Below, in pieces: positions 45,464 to 54,033 of a stretch of DNA of 64,000 nt (position 1 is the stretch's first letter; the number at the start of each line of letters is the position of its first letter). Source of the stretch: Bacillus sp. es.034. Lineage in GTDB: Bacteria > Bacillota > Bacilli > Bacillales > Bacillaceae_B. The stretch covers positions 3,012,001 through 3,076,000 of the forward strand of contig NZ_PDIY01000001.1 of NCBI RefSeq assembly GCF_002563655.1, read 5' to 3'. A program made the translations under genes and the position numbers. The notes under the pieces are model-generated. The model was not told where the DNA came from, made no database searches, and was given only the letters and a program-made list of their open reading frames with translations.

Positions 45464-47146
45464 TTAAACCCTTACTTTCCCCCCAACTATTTCGTCGAAG
45501 TATTGAACGGATTTCATTTCTTCATCCATCCATTCTGTTCTTTTCCATGTTTGTTCGATAAAAATTTCTGCAATCATACGTTTTCTTTTTCCGCCAAACG
45601 TATAGGCATCTTTAAGTGCAATCACACTCTCGAATATATGGACCATCAGTTCTGCCATTCTCTTCGCATGATAGGTCTGTGTATCATGATTGGACGTGGA
45701 TACAAGTGTCAATAGTTGTTCAAGCTTCAAAATTCCTTCTGTTACGGGAATCGTTAACAAGATGAATTCTTCCGGAACAAGGGATAGCTCTTTTTTCATT
45801 CGGGCTAAAAAGTATTCATGAGCCCGGTGTTTATTCATTAATCTCAGGACTTCGAGTCCTAAAATATTGGCTGTACCTTCCCATACCGTCAATACCTGAG
45901 CATCCCTGAGTAAACGGGGAAGGACGAAATCTTCAATGTACCCATTCCCACCATGAAGTTCGATTGCTTCATGGGAAAAGTGAATCGCCTGCTCCGCTGA
46001 TTCTTTCTTCAGTATGGCAATTAGCAAACGATTTAGAACAGACTCTTCCTCAGTTGTGGGAATGTCTTCGGATACGACTCGATCATACAGGTGAACGAGA
46101 TGGAACACGGCACTCGTTTCCACTTCCTGTTTAGCGGCAAGGCGGGTCAAGGATTCTTTAATCATCGGAAAGTGAGCCAGAGGCTGTCCGAAGGCTTCAC
46201 GATGGAATGTGTAATTTCTTGCTTCGAGATAGGCTCTTCTCATAATGCCGATCGATGCAATGGCATTACAAATCCGGGATAGATTTAGTGCTTCCATCAT
46301 GTAGTAGATGCCTCTATCCGGTTCTCCAACGAGATAGGCGTTTGCACCTTTGAACTCCACCTCTGCTGAAGGCACTGCCCGGACACCCAACTTATCCTTC
46401 AGCCTTCGAATGTGGATTCCATTAAGGGAACCATCATCGTTTCTCCAGGGAACAGCGAATAAGCTAAGTCCCTTTGTTCCTTTACCGGATCCCTCTATCC
46501 GAGCGAGCACCATGGTCACTCCGCACATCCCTGAATTGGAGGCAAAATATTTTTCTCCCCATAGCTGATAGGATTCGCCATCTTGTACGGCCTTTGTTTC
46601 ATTTGCGCCGACATCAGACCCTCCCTGTCGCTCAGTTAAAAAGGTCGATCCCTCATATAATTCAACTTCGCCCGTTGAAAGGACGTGGGGAAGGAACCTG
46701 GCTTTCACCTCAGGAGACGCATACCTTTCAAGAAGGAGGGCCGTTGCCATGGAAAGGGTGACCGGGCAATAGAAACCTGGCTCGGTTTGAGACAAAAGAT
46801 ATCCCTGGGCATAAGAATACATATAATTCCCTTTAGTCCCAAGCTCGGGTATTTCCTTATGAATATATCCGACAATTCCTTGATTGTATGTTTGTTGAAC
46901 TGTTTTCTTGTATCCTTCATTCACCCAGACTTCAGAAATCTCTTCTCCGAATCTGTTGTATTTAATAAGCTTAGGCTGCCCCTCACGATCGGTGTGGACG
47001 GCCCGTTCATCAATTTCCCCTGCACAAAGCTCGCCGAAAGTGTTCAGCTCCTGATCGGCCCACGTAAAAAAATCTGTATCCAGATAGCTCTCGAGGATTT
47101 CTTTTAAATGAGGATCTTCATGATAAAAATTCTCAATCTTTCTCAT
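45464..47146 (-). CDS. Acyl-CoA dehydrogenase (AidB/long-form)
   Basis: This 560-aa flavoprotein is a long acyl-CoA dehydrogenase. FAD-binding stretches include FLTERQGGSDVGANE, the active-site helix region IELHGGNGYIEDFVLPRLLR and VLTVWEGTANILGLEVLR. These last two are typical of AidB-like and medium/long-chain forms. It would oxidise an acyl-CoA at C2-C3. It is the second gene after the acyl-CoA ligase, with a 4-bp ATGA overlap, so the two are translated together in fatty-acid or branched-chain degradation under the upstream MerR regulator. Confidence 0.87.
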   Translation of the reverse strand: MRKIENFYHEDPHLKEILESYLDTDFFTWADQELNTFGELCAGEIDERAVHTDREGQPKLIKYNRFGEEISEVWVNEGYKKTVQQTYNQGIVGYIHKEIPELGTKGNYMYSYAQGYLLSQTEPGFYCPVTLSMATALLLERYASPEVKARFLPHVLSTGEVELYEGSTFLTERQGGSDVGANETKAVQDGESYQLWGEKYFASNSGMCGVTMVLARIEGSGKGTKGLSLFAVPWRNDDGSLNGIHIRRLKDKLGVRAVPSAEVEFKGANAYLVGEPDRGIYYMMEALNLSRICNAIASIGIMRRAYLEARNYTFHREAFGQPLAHFPMIKESLTRLAAKQEVETSAVFHLVHLYDRVVSEDIPTTEEESVLNRLLIAILKKESAEQAIHFSHEAIELHGGNGYIEDFVLPRLLRDAQVLTVWEGTANILGLEVLRLMNKHRAHEYFLARMKKELSLVPEEFILLTIPVTEGILKLEQLLTLVSTSNHDTQTYHAKRMAELMVHIFESVIALKDAYTFGGKRKRMIAEIFIEQTWKRTEWMDEEMKSVQYFDEIVGGKVRV

Positions 47147-48663
47147 GAATTCACCTCCTGGATCATATCCCGTAAAGGCTGTTTCAGTATTTTTCCTGTG
47201 GCATTACGCGGGATTGCATGCAATGATTCATAGAGTTTTGGAATTTTATAACTTGCCAGTTTCCCCTTTAGAAACTCATGACATACCTGAGAAAGTTCAT
47301 TCGACGGAAGGGAACTGACGACATACGCTTTAACAGTTTCCCCCCACTCAGGATGGGGGACTCCAACGACTGCCACCTCAGAAATAGCCGGATGCTCCAT
47401 AAGCTTTTCTTCGATTTCTTTAGGATAAACGTTTACACCACCGGAAATGATCATATCCTTTTTGCGGTCCACCACCCATATATATCCTTGTTCATCCACT
47501 CTGGCAAGGTCTCCCGTTTTCAGCCATCCATTGATAAAGACTTCATTCGTCTTCTCCGGATCCTTATAGTATCCTTTCATATTTCCTTCTCCGTATAGGA
47601 GAATTTCTCCCACTTCATTGGTGTCCACTGGCTTCCCCGCTTCGTTAACAATCATAATTTCTGTTCCAAGAGCCCCTCTCTTCCCGATACTCCCTCCTTT
47701 TTTGAGGTGTTCATCTGCTGATAATAGGGTTCCGCTGGGGCCGGCCTCTGTCAGACCATAAACACAATGAAGGAGGTCCGTCCCTAACCTTTCTTTTATA
47801 TATGCAATTTCTGCACCGGAGACAGGTGCTCCGCCATAGACCCAATATTTCATTGATGTAAGATTATACGTTTGGATGTTAGGTAGTTTGGATGTGAATA
47901 AGTAGGCGACCGGCGCTCCGAAAAAGTGTGTGATCCGTTCTTGCTCTACCAGCTTAAGTAGATTCTCAGGGGTGAAGGTCGGTGATAAGATATGGGTGCT
48001 TCCTACAAAAGTACCTGCTATCAGGAATAGATGAAGTGGCGCAGAATGACTGAGAGGCATCATATGAAGAATCCTGCTCTCTGGTTTCATCTCAAATTCT
48101 ACACACATCATGATGGAAACCGTTAGAATATTTCGGTACGTGAAGAGGACGCCTTTTGGTTGACCTGTCGTACCGGAAGTATAAAGGATAGTAGCGTCAT
48201 CCTCTTCACTCATCGTGCAATCGATTTCTTTTTTACTCCCTTCATTCAAAATGTCATCAAATGACTTCCAAGCTCCTCGTGTCTTCCCTGTCTTAACACA
48301 TAATAGATCGCTGAGGTCAATGCTTTCTACCGTCTCCCATAGCCATTCATGTGCAAGGATGGCTCGGGCATCGCTGTGATGGACTATGTATGTTAATTCA
48401 TCAGCAGAAAGCTTTGCATTAACGGGGACTATGATTGCCCCCAACCGCAGGACTGCGAAGTAGCTGATGACAAATTCCGCTGTGTTCGGCATGAACAGCA
48501 TCACTTTATCCCCAACACCTATACCCCGCATCTTCAAGCTATTGGCCCACTGATTGACTTTTTCATTCAACTCCCTGTAAGTCATCTCATCGCCGTCTGT
48601 AATAACCGCTTGCCGTGTAGGATATTTCCTGGAATTTCGAGACAATAATTCTGAGATATTCAT
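47143..48663 (-). CDS. Acyl-CoA synthetase (AMP-forming; long-chain fatty acid type)
   Basis: This 506-aa ANL-superfamily enzyme activates a carboxylic acid with ATP and CoA. The P-loop is ATILYTSGTTGQPKGV, followed by YGLTEAGPS (A5) and GWLKTGDLARVDEQGYI, DRKKDMIISGGVNVYPKEIE (hinge) and NATGKILKQPLR (A10 Lys). Length and motifs resemble LcfB/YhfT. Start and stop overlap the neighbours by 4 bp on both sides (48660-48663 and 47143-47146), so it is coupled to the MerR gene and the dehydrogenase. A repeat-word copy is in the codons for GTDLL (47773-47785). Confidence 0.9.
   Translation of the reverse strand: MNISELLSRNSRKYPTRQAVITDGDEMTYRELNEKVNQWANSLKMRGIGVGDKVMLFMPNTAEFVISYFAVLRLGAIIVPVNAKLSADELTYIVHHSDARAILAHEWLWETVESIDLSDLLCVKTGKTRGAWKSFDDILNEGSKKEIDCTMSEEDDATILYTSGTTGQPKGVLFTYRNILTVSIMMCVEFEMKPESRILHMMPLSHSAPLHLFLIAGTFVGSTHILSPTFTPENLLKLVEQERITHFFGAPVAYLFTSKLPNIQTYNLTSMKYWVYGGAPVSGAEIAYIKERLGTDLLHCVYGLTEAGPSGTLLSADEHLKKGGSIGKRGALGTEIMIVNEAGKPVDTNEVGEILLYGEGNMKGYYKDPEKTNEVFINGWLKTGDLARVDEQGYIWVVDRKKDMIISGGVNVYPKEIEEKLMEHPAISEVAVVGVPHPEWGETVKAYVVSSLPSNELSQVCHEFLKGKLASYKIPKLYESLHAIPRNATGKILKQPLRDMIQEVNS
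47773..47785. repeat. Lone copy of the repeat word inside the acyl-CoA ligase gene
   Basis: GAGGTCCGTCCCT is in frame, encoding part of LGTDLL, without a partner arm. Confidence 0.5.
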
Positions 48664-49046
48664 TCTCGTTTCTCCCCTGACTCTTTTAATTTTTTGAGGA
48701 AGTCATCCCTTAGTTCTTCCATTTCAGCTCTCATCGTTTCCAGTTCTTGAATGAAAATGGTTATTTCCTCTATTTTCATGTTCCCATATTCAACTGTGCG
48801 TTCCAATTGCTTCCTTCCACTTCGATCTTGATCAAACAGGTGAATCATTTCCTTGATTTGCTCTAAAGTGAATCCGAATCGTTTTCCGCGGAAAATTAAT
48901 TTAAGTCTGGTGACGTCACTCTTGGAGTATAGTCTCCTTCCTGAATCACTCCTTTCAGGTTTTAATAAACGAAGTTCTTCATAATACCTGATCGTACGTG
49001 TCGTTACGTTGAACTCCTTAGCTAATTGAGAAATGGTATAAGGCAT
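48660..49046 (-). CDS. MerR family regulator of the acyl-CoA operon
   Basis: This 128-aa protein starts MPYTISQLAKEFNVTTRTIR and continues YYEELRLLKPERSDSGRRLY, the MerR DNA-binding winged helix, then a dimerisation coiled coil (about 75-120). There is no metal-binding Cys. The context (acyl-CoA ligase and dehydrogenase downstream) and the operator sequence resemble LiuR-type MerR regulators of branched-chain and fatty-acid catabolism, whose effector is an acyl-CoA-related signal. The frame is open to 49232 but the true start is the ATG after GAGTTG. Confidence 0.8.
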   Translation of the reverse strand: MPYTISQLAKEFNVTTRTIRYYEELRLLKPERSDSGRRLYSKSDVTRLKLIFRGKRFGFTLEQIKEMIHLFDQDRSGRKQLERTVEYGNMKIEEITIFIQELETMRAEMEELRDDFLKKLKESGEKRE

Positions 49047-49083
49047 CAGCATCAACTCTTTATTTGAAAATTTTGATACTTTC

Positions 49084-49114
49084 ATTTTATCATTGACGTT
49101 GACGTAAAGTTCAA
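49084..49114 (-). promoter_or_regulatory. MerR-type promoter with LiuR-like operator
   Basis: On the minus strand TTGAAC (-35) and TAAAAT (-10) are 19 bp apart, the long spacer of MerR-controlled promoters. The spacer holds TTTACGTCAACGTCAA (49093-49108), close to the LiuR-type dyad TTTACGTTAACGTAAA. Confidence 0.72.
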
Positions 49115-49233
49115 CCGATTTTTTAAAAATAACTACTTTTCCGTCTGCCAAAAATGAATAGCTTAGGCGTTTATTTTCATAAGAAAAGTGGGAAAGTACA
49201 ATATAATCAAATCGAAGGGGATGTGAATACATA

Positions 49234-50481
49234 ATGCCAGTTCAGGTACCGAAAGATAAAGGAATTGACCGTACATTGTCGATCTTTATGGACGGTTATG
49301 AGTTTATTCAAAAACGTATTCAGAAGCATCATCTAGATGTGTATGAAACAAAAGTTCTTGGTAAGAAGGTCGCTCTTCTTAGCGGTGAAAGAGGTGTGGA
49401 ACTATTCTATGATAATGAAAAGATGAAGAGGAATGGAGCAATGCCTCCTCACATACTGAACACACTCTTTGGAAAAGGCGGGGTCCAAACGTTAGATGGA
49501 AAGTCTCATGAACATAGGAAACGTTTGTTTATGTCACTGATGACACCTGAAGGACTCGATGAACTGCACAAATTGACGACTAGACAGTGGGATGCATATA
49601 CACGTAAGTGGGAGAAAAAGAATAAAGTCAATCTTTTCGAGGAATCCCTGGAGTTACTTACAAAGGTTGGATGTGAATGGGCTGGTATACCAATCGAAGA
49701 GAAAGCAGTACCGAAACGCTCCAAAGATTTAAACAGATTGATTGAAGGAGCATCAAAAATCGGTCCCCGGTATCTTGCAAGTCTCCGGGCAAGGAATCGC
49801 TTGGAAAAATGGATTGAAAGCGTCATTCATATGGTGCGTCAGGGACGGTGTGAAACAAAAAAAGGGTCTGCCCTATACGAAATGGCTTTCCACCGGGACC
49901 TGAACGGGGATCTTCTTGATAAACAAGTGGCTGCAGTCGAATTAATAAATGTTATTCGCCCTCTTGTAGCCATATCACGCTATCTGGTGTTTGGTGCTGT
50001 TGCACTTGAAGAAAATCCGGAGTGGAAAGAAAACATTCATTCTAATGACGAAGACCTCAGGTGTTTCATTCAGGAAGTGCGTCGCTACTATCCCTTCTTC
50101 CCTTTTCTCGCTGCCCTGACAACCAAGGATTTCGTATGGCAGCAATATCACTTTAAACAAGGTCAAATGGTGATGCTTGATTTATTCGGTACGAATCATG
50201 ATCCCCGGATCTGGGAGAACCCTGATCATTTCGAACCCGGGCGGTTCAAGGATTACAAGGGCAGTATCTATGAACTGGTCCCTCAAGGCGGTGGAAATTA
50301 TGATACCGGTCATCGGTGTCCAGGTGAATGGCCGACCATCGAAGTCATGAAAGCGAGCTTTTCCTTCATGAGTAAACATCTTAACTATCAGCTGCCGAAG
50401 CAGGATATGAGCTATAGTCTTCGGGAGATCCCAACGCTGCCGAAAAGTGGCTTCGTGATGAAGAAAGTAGGCTATAAATAA
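49234..50481 (+). CDS. cypC: Fatty acid peroxygenase, cytochrome P450 CYP152 family
   Basis: This 415-aa P450 hydroxylates long-chain fatty acids at alpha or beta positions using hydrogen peroxide instead of a reductase. The haem thiolate is C362 in GGNYDTGHRCPGEWPTIE. R242 and P243 in INVIRPLVAISRY replace the usual acid-alcohol pair and bind the fatty-acid carboxylate, exactly as in B. subtilis CypC (YbdT, 417 aa). It is divergent from the MerR/acyl-CoA operon with only 187 bp between the two starts, suggesting joint control. AAGGGG precedes the ATG. Confidence 0.95.
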   Translation: MPVQVPKDKGIDRTLSIFMDGYEFIQKRIQKHHLDVYETKVLGKKVALLSGERGVELFYDNEKMKRNGAMPPHILNTLFGKGGVQTLDGKSHEHRKRLFMSLMTPEGLDELHKLTTRQWDAYTRKWEKKNKVNLFEESLELLTKVGCEWAGIPIEEKAVPKRSKDLNRLIEGASKIGPRYLASLRARNRLEKWIESVIHMVRQGRCETKKGSALYEMAFHRDLNGDLLDKQVAAVELINVIRPLVAISRYLVFGAVALEENPEWKENIHSNDEDLRCFIQEVRRYYPFFPFLAALTTKDFVWQQYHFKQGQMVMLDLFGTNHDPRIWENPDHFEPGRFKDYKGSIYELVPQGGGNYDTGHRCPGEWPTIEVMKASFSFMSKHLNYQLPKQDMSYSLREIPTLPKSGFVMKKVGYK

Positions 50482-50510
50482 CTATGTTGAGTAGTCAGTC
50501 TACAAATATC

Positions 50511-50552
50511 AAACAGCGAGAGGCAGGTTATCAATCCGCCTCTCGCTGTTTA
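50511..50552 (+). terminator. Terminator of cypC
   Basis: AAACAGCGAGAGGC and GCCTCTCGCTGTTT form a perfect 14-bp stem around AGGTTATCAATCC. Confidence 0.85.
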
Positions 50553-50559
50553 ATACAGT

Positions 50560-51108
50560 CTACCTAAATAATTTAGTATAAATGATGGGTGCATCCATAC
50601 AGTCCTCTGAATCATTCAATAATTCGATAATGGCTACTCCATTTATCTCCGCTTCAATCGTGTCTCCCCTTCCTAAACAGTGCTCGAATCCCTCGGCTAA
50701 TTTTTCAGGGGAAAGTTTATTGGCCAAAGTACAGTGTGGAATCTAATTGCAAGGAAGATACAGTGGATTGGCCTTACGTTTAAAAGAATGAAAATGATCG
50801 TAATGAGACGAGTGTAAGTCCAGAAGGTCCCTCGTCACGGTTGGGGCAAGAAAAAGAGTGCCGAAGTTTAAAAAAGAGCCTACTGTATTAAATGTGATGC
50901 GGAAGGATGCGGTATGTTCTTAAAAGGTTTCTAAAGATTCTATGTATGCCTCTTTGTCTAATTCCGTGTAACTGCCTAATGTAATATGTGGACGGGCATC
51001 ATTGATTTCTTCTTCATAATAAGAAATGTCCTTAACCGCTAGTTCTTTCCAAATCCCTTTAATCAGCTCTTCTGTTTGATCATCGAATAGAGCGATAACC
51101 CAATACAT
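50560..51108 (-). pseudogene. 2'-5' RNA ligase/2H phosphoesterase with two nonsense codons
   Basis: One frame from the ATG at 51108 (MYWVIALFDDQTEELIKGIW) runs 182 codons to a TAG at 50560-50562, interrupted by TAA (50920-50922) and TAG (50743-50745). The two HxT motifs of the 2H superfamily are present: RPHITLG before the first stop and IPHCTLAN just after the second. Length (about 180 aa) is that of the complete family. The gene has thus been inactivated by point mutations without a frameshift. Confidence 0.78.
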
Positions 51109-51221
51109 AGGCAAACCACCTTTCTTAACCAAATGTCTATACTCTAACACAATCTCCCACAACTTGATGTAAACGCTTAATGATTAGCAACATGATTAGT
51201 TTGTATATCTCCAAAAAATCT

Positions 51222-51250
51222 TTGACATCGTTAAGAAAATGATGTAAATT
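51222..51250 (+). promoter_or_regulatory. SigA promoter of guaC
   Basis: TTGACA (51222-51227), 17 bp, then TAAATT (51245-51250), 62 bp before the ATG. Confidence 0.7.
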
Positions 51251-51260
51251 ACCTTATGGA

Positions 51261-51295
51261 CGAACATTTATAAAATAAACAAACTTTAATATTCG
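51261..51295 (+). promoter_or_regulatory. Inverted PurBox pair (PurR site) ahead of guaC
   Basis: CGAACATT (51261-51268) and AATATTCG (51288-51295) face each other 19 bp apart. They fit the CGAAC core of Bacillus PurBoxes, which also occur upstream of B. subtilis guaC. PurR control is inferred. Confidence 0.6.
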
Positions 51296-51312
51296 TGTTT
51301 AGGGGTGTAATG

Positions 51313-52296
51313 ATGGAAAATGTATTTGATTACGAAGATATTCAATTAATTCCTGCAAAATGTGTGGTTAACAGCCGTTCTGAATGTGATACGAGTGTAA
51401 CACTGGGTGGATATACGTTTAAGTTGCCAGTAGTCCCAGCCAATATGCAAACCATTATTGATGAAAAAATCGCTGTCTACTTAGCTGAAAATAATTATTT
51501 CTATATAATGCATCGTTTTAAACCTGAAGAACGTTTGTCATTCATTAAAGATATGAAGTCACGTGGATTGATCTCTTCTATTTCAGTAGGGGTAAAGGAA
51601 GAAGAATACGCCTTTGTCGAGCAGCTGGCAGAAGAAAAGCTTGTTCCGGAATTCATTACAATCGATATTGCACACGGCCATTCCAATGCAGTCATCAATA
51701 TGATTCAACATATTAAAAAACATGTACCTGAAAGCTTTGTGATTGCCGGGAATGTTGGTACCCCAGAGGCCGTTAGAGAATTAGAACATGCAGGGGCCGA
51801 TGCTACCAAGGTTGGAATCGGACCGGGTAAGGTGTGTATTACAAAAATTAAAACAGGCTTTGGTACAGGTGGATGGCAGCTGGCTGCACTGAGATGGTGC
51901 GCTAAAGCGGCTACTAAACCCATCATTGCTGATGGAGGCATCCGTACACATGGGGATGTTGCAAAATCCATCCGTTTTGGTGCCACTATGGTGATGATTG
52001 GATCCCTATTTGCCGGTCATGAAGAATCTCCTGGAGAAACGACTGAGAAAGACGGAAAACTAGTTAAAGAATACTTTGGATCAGCTTCCGAATTTCAAAA
52101 GGGTGAGAAGAAAAACGTTGAAGGAAAGAAAATGTACGTTGAACATAAAGGGTCATTAGAACATACCCTGATTGAAATGGAACAAGATCTTCAATCTTCA
52201 ATCTCCTATGCAGGTGGAACGAAACTTGAATCCATCCGTACAGTAGATTACGTTGTGGTAAAGAATTCGATCTTTAATGGGGATAAGGTATATTAA
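51313..52296 (+). CDS. guaC: GMP reductase
   Basis: This 327-aa TIM-barrel enzyme reduces GMP to IMP with NADPH, in purine interconversion. It starts [20 protein letters not shown], has the catalytic Cys loop [20 protein letters not shown] and the phosphate-binding [17 protein letters not shown] and [16 protein letters not shown]. Length equals B. subtilis GuaC (326 aa). The chosen ATG is 7 nt after AGGGG; the one just before it (51310) is too close. Upstream are a SigA promoter and paired PurBoxes. Confidence 0.95.
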   Translation: MENVFDYEDIQLIPAKCVVNSRSECDTSVTLGGYTFKLPVVPANMQTIIDEKIAVYLAENNYFYIMHRFKPEERLSFIKDMKSRGLISSISVGVKEEEYAFVEQLAEEKLVPEFITIDIAHGHSNAVINMIQHIKKHVPESFVIAGNVGTPEAVRELEHAGADATKVGIGPGKVCITKIKTGFGTGGWQLAALRWCAKAATKPIIADGGIRTHGDVAKSIRFGATMVMIGSLFAGHEESPGETTEKDGKLVKEYFGSASEFQKGEKKNVEGKKMYVEHKGSLEHTLIEMEQDLQSSISYAGGTKLESIRTVDYVVVKNSIFNGDKVY

Positions 52297-52309
52297 TCTT
52301 AAAAAGGTG

Positions 52310-52341
52310 AAAGGTGGGCAATGTTTGCTCACCTTTTTTTG
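52310..52341 (+). terminator. Terminator of guaC
   Basis: AAAGGTGGGCA and TGCTCACCTTT pair (one mismatch) around ATGTT, followed by TTTTGG. Confidence 0.75.
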
Positions 52342-52347
52342 GTTAAG

Positions 52348-52902
52348 TTACAATGAATTCGTAGGAGAAACAGTCTTTTCTTCCGTAACCATATTGGCAT
52401 GGGGAATACGAATGGTTAATTCTTTAAGCAATTTTTGAGGCTCTTTTAAATTGCCTATCACAATATTGTATTGTGGATACCCCATTTTCACGTTCATCCT
52501 GGACATGCGTTTTAGCTTATCCGGCATTTTGTCACGGTATTCCTCTTCATCGTTCAGAACCAGCCCAATAAAAGAATTCCGGTAAATTTCGTATGGAACA
52601 TAGCTTTCAATATCCTCCCACCGAATGTGAACGGGTTCATCAGGCAACACATATAAAAACAGATACTCCTTAGTCATGCTTACGTGAGGTACGTCATGAG
52701 AGAGCTTTTTAAAGATCTGAATCAAACAGAAGAAAAAGAACACTCCTCCTAACGCAACTATCCCCCCTATCAAATAATTCACATCAATAAAGAAAAACTC
52801 ATACGTCAAATACAAACACAGTAGAACAAACAAAATACATCCAGCCGCAATCAAACTCAACTTCTTCTTAGATTCATAAAAATCAACAACCTTCTCCTCC
52901 AT
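52348..52902 (-). CDS. STM3941 family membrane protein
   Basis: This 184-aa protein has a short cytoplasmic head (MEEKVVDFYESKKKLS), two membrane helices (about 17-37 and 42-62) and a C-terminal PH-like domain with LPDEPVHIRWEDIESYVPYE and PQYNIVIGNLKEP. That matches the STM3941 family, of unknown function. AAGGGG lies 7 nt before this ATG. The frame is open to 53007, but that extension (including SSLLEVRPS) is simply repeat element 7 translated, so I exclude it. Confidence 0.75.
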   Translation of the reverse strand: MEEKVVDFYESKKKLSLIAAGCILFVLLCLYLTYEFFFIDVNYLIGGIVALGGVFFFFCLIQIFKKLSHDVPHVSMTKEYLFLYVLPDEPVHIRWEDIESYVPYEIYRNSFIGLVLNDEEEYRDKMPDKLKRMSRMNVKMGYPQYNIVIGNLKEPQKLLKELTIRIPHANMVTEEKTVSPTNSL

Positions 52903-52969
52903 GACCAATCCCCTTCCATAAATATACATATCCAATTTCCTATACCCGAAAAACCAAGAAGTAAACCTT

Positions 52970-53034
52970 GAGGGACGGACCTCTAGAAGTGATGATTCGA
53001 CCGTCATGAAAACACTTTCTGAGGTCCGTCCCTC
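52970..53034. repeat. Inverted-repeat element 7 (65 bp)
   Basis: GAGGGACGGACCTC faces GAGGTCCGTCCCTC. It lies between the STM3941 gene start and the methyltransferase stop (15 bp away). Confidence 0.92.
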
Positions 53035-53049
53035 TTCTATTCCTTACCA

Positions 53050-53850
53050 CTATCTTTTCTCTGCAGTGATTGTGAATAAACTAGGTATGTTTTTTTTAAT
53101 CCCTATTGGAGCATCAGCTGGGAACGCCCATCTTATTCCGGATTCCTCTTCTAATTGAGTAATGATAAAGCCGGTAGTGCCGACTGCTGTGATGATATCA
53201 CCCAGTGTCCACCTGCGAATTCTATTCTTAGCTGATGGATGTAGTGAATCGGTCTTCAATAGTTTTGAGAATGCAACATCCACTTCCTTTTCACCACTGT
53301 CAAAATAATCGCCTGCTGCCACCATTTTTGTACCTTCAACCGTCAATAGTTTGGTAAGCATCGGATGGAAATCCCTCAAGATGAAAGTTCCACCTTTCTT
53401 AAGCATCTTACTAGCGATCGTAAAAACAGGCATTAAATCCACAAAGTAATGTAGAACGCCAAGTTCCAAAATCACAAAATCATAATCTTCTTCTTTCTCT
53501 TCACCGGGGATTTCTAATAAATCTGAAACGATATAACGAATATTGACACCTGCGACTTCTGCCAATTCCATGGCGTATTTGCAATTTTCTTTCGAAATAT
53601 CCACCACAGTGACTTCTGCACCCAATAAGGAAAAGGACACTGCTTTATTACCCTTCGAACCTAGTAGATTTGCAATTCTTTTTCCTCTGATATCTCCCAT
53701 ATGGTTTAAATATTTCGATACTTTATGTTGTGGATTTTTCATAAGTGTAAGAGCATAATTCTTTGGCAATCCGTGACGATTCACCCACGCTTGATAAGCA
53801 CCATCATTCCACCCTGCCCTATTAATACTACTAAGCTCACTTTGTCTCAA
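53050..53850 (-). CDS. Class I SAM-dependent methyltransferase
   Basis: This 266-aa protein has the Rossmann methyltransferase fold: motif I region IANLLGSKGNKAVSFSLLGA with VTVVDISKENC (acidic ribose contact), motif II-III in DYDFVILELGVLHYFVDL and LKKGGTFILRDFHPML. The substrate is unknown. A TTG 10 nt after GGAGG gives MRQSELSSINRAGWN; the frame is open to 54021 but that part is repeat element 8 and a terminator. The gene is bracketed by elements 7 and 8. Confidence 0.83.
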   Translation of the reverse strand: MRQSELSSINRAGWNDGAYQAWVNRHGLPKNYALTLMKNPQHKVSKYLNHMGDIRGKRIANLLGSKGNKAVSFSLLGAEVTVVDISKENCKYAMELAEVAGVNIRYIVSDLLEIPGEEKEEDYDFVILELGVLHYFVDLMPVFTIASKMLKKGGTFILRDFHPMLTKLLTVEGTKMVAAGDYFDSGEKEVDVAFSKLLKTDSLHPSAKNRIRRWTLGDIITAVGTTGFIITQLEEESGIRWAFPADAPIGIKKNIPSLFTITAEKR

Positions 53851-53877
53851 AATGTCGTCACCTCCAAAATAACTATA

Positions 53878-53976
53878 GAGGGACGGACCTCCAATAACTC
53901 TCCACATTATCTCCCCGATCCTTGTACTATCAGGGAGTCCACGGGAAAAGCAACATTTTTTGGAGGTCCGTCCCTC
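53878..53976. repeat. Inverted-repeat element 8 (99 bp)
   Basis: GAGGGACGGACCTCCAA faces TTGGAGGTCCGTCCCTC. It lies between the methyltransferase start (28 bp) and the terminator of the large acetyltransferase gene. Confidence 0.92.
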
Positions 53977-53996
53977 ATCTTTGACCTCTAAAAAAC

Positions 53997-54029
53997 ACGA
54001 ACATGCCTGCACTGCAGGCATGTTCGTGC
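53997..54029 (-). terminator. Terminator of the large acetyltransferase fusion gene
   Basis: CACGAACATGCCTGCA and TGCAGGCATGTTCGTG form a perfect 16-bp stem, with TTTTTT on the minus strand. Confidence 0.9.
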
Positions 54030-54033
54030 TGAT

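Noticed and set aside
52903..53007. N-terminal extension of the STM3941 protein
   Set aside because: The extra residues are translated repeat element 7 and there is no ribosome site for them.
53851..54021. N-terminal extension of the methyltransferase
   Set aside because: It runs through repeat element 8 and a terminator palindrome; a TTG with GGAGG just before it is the clear start.
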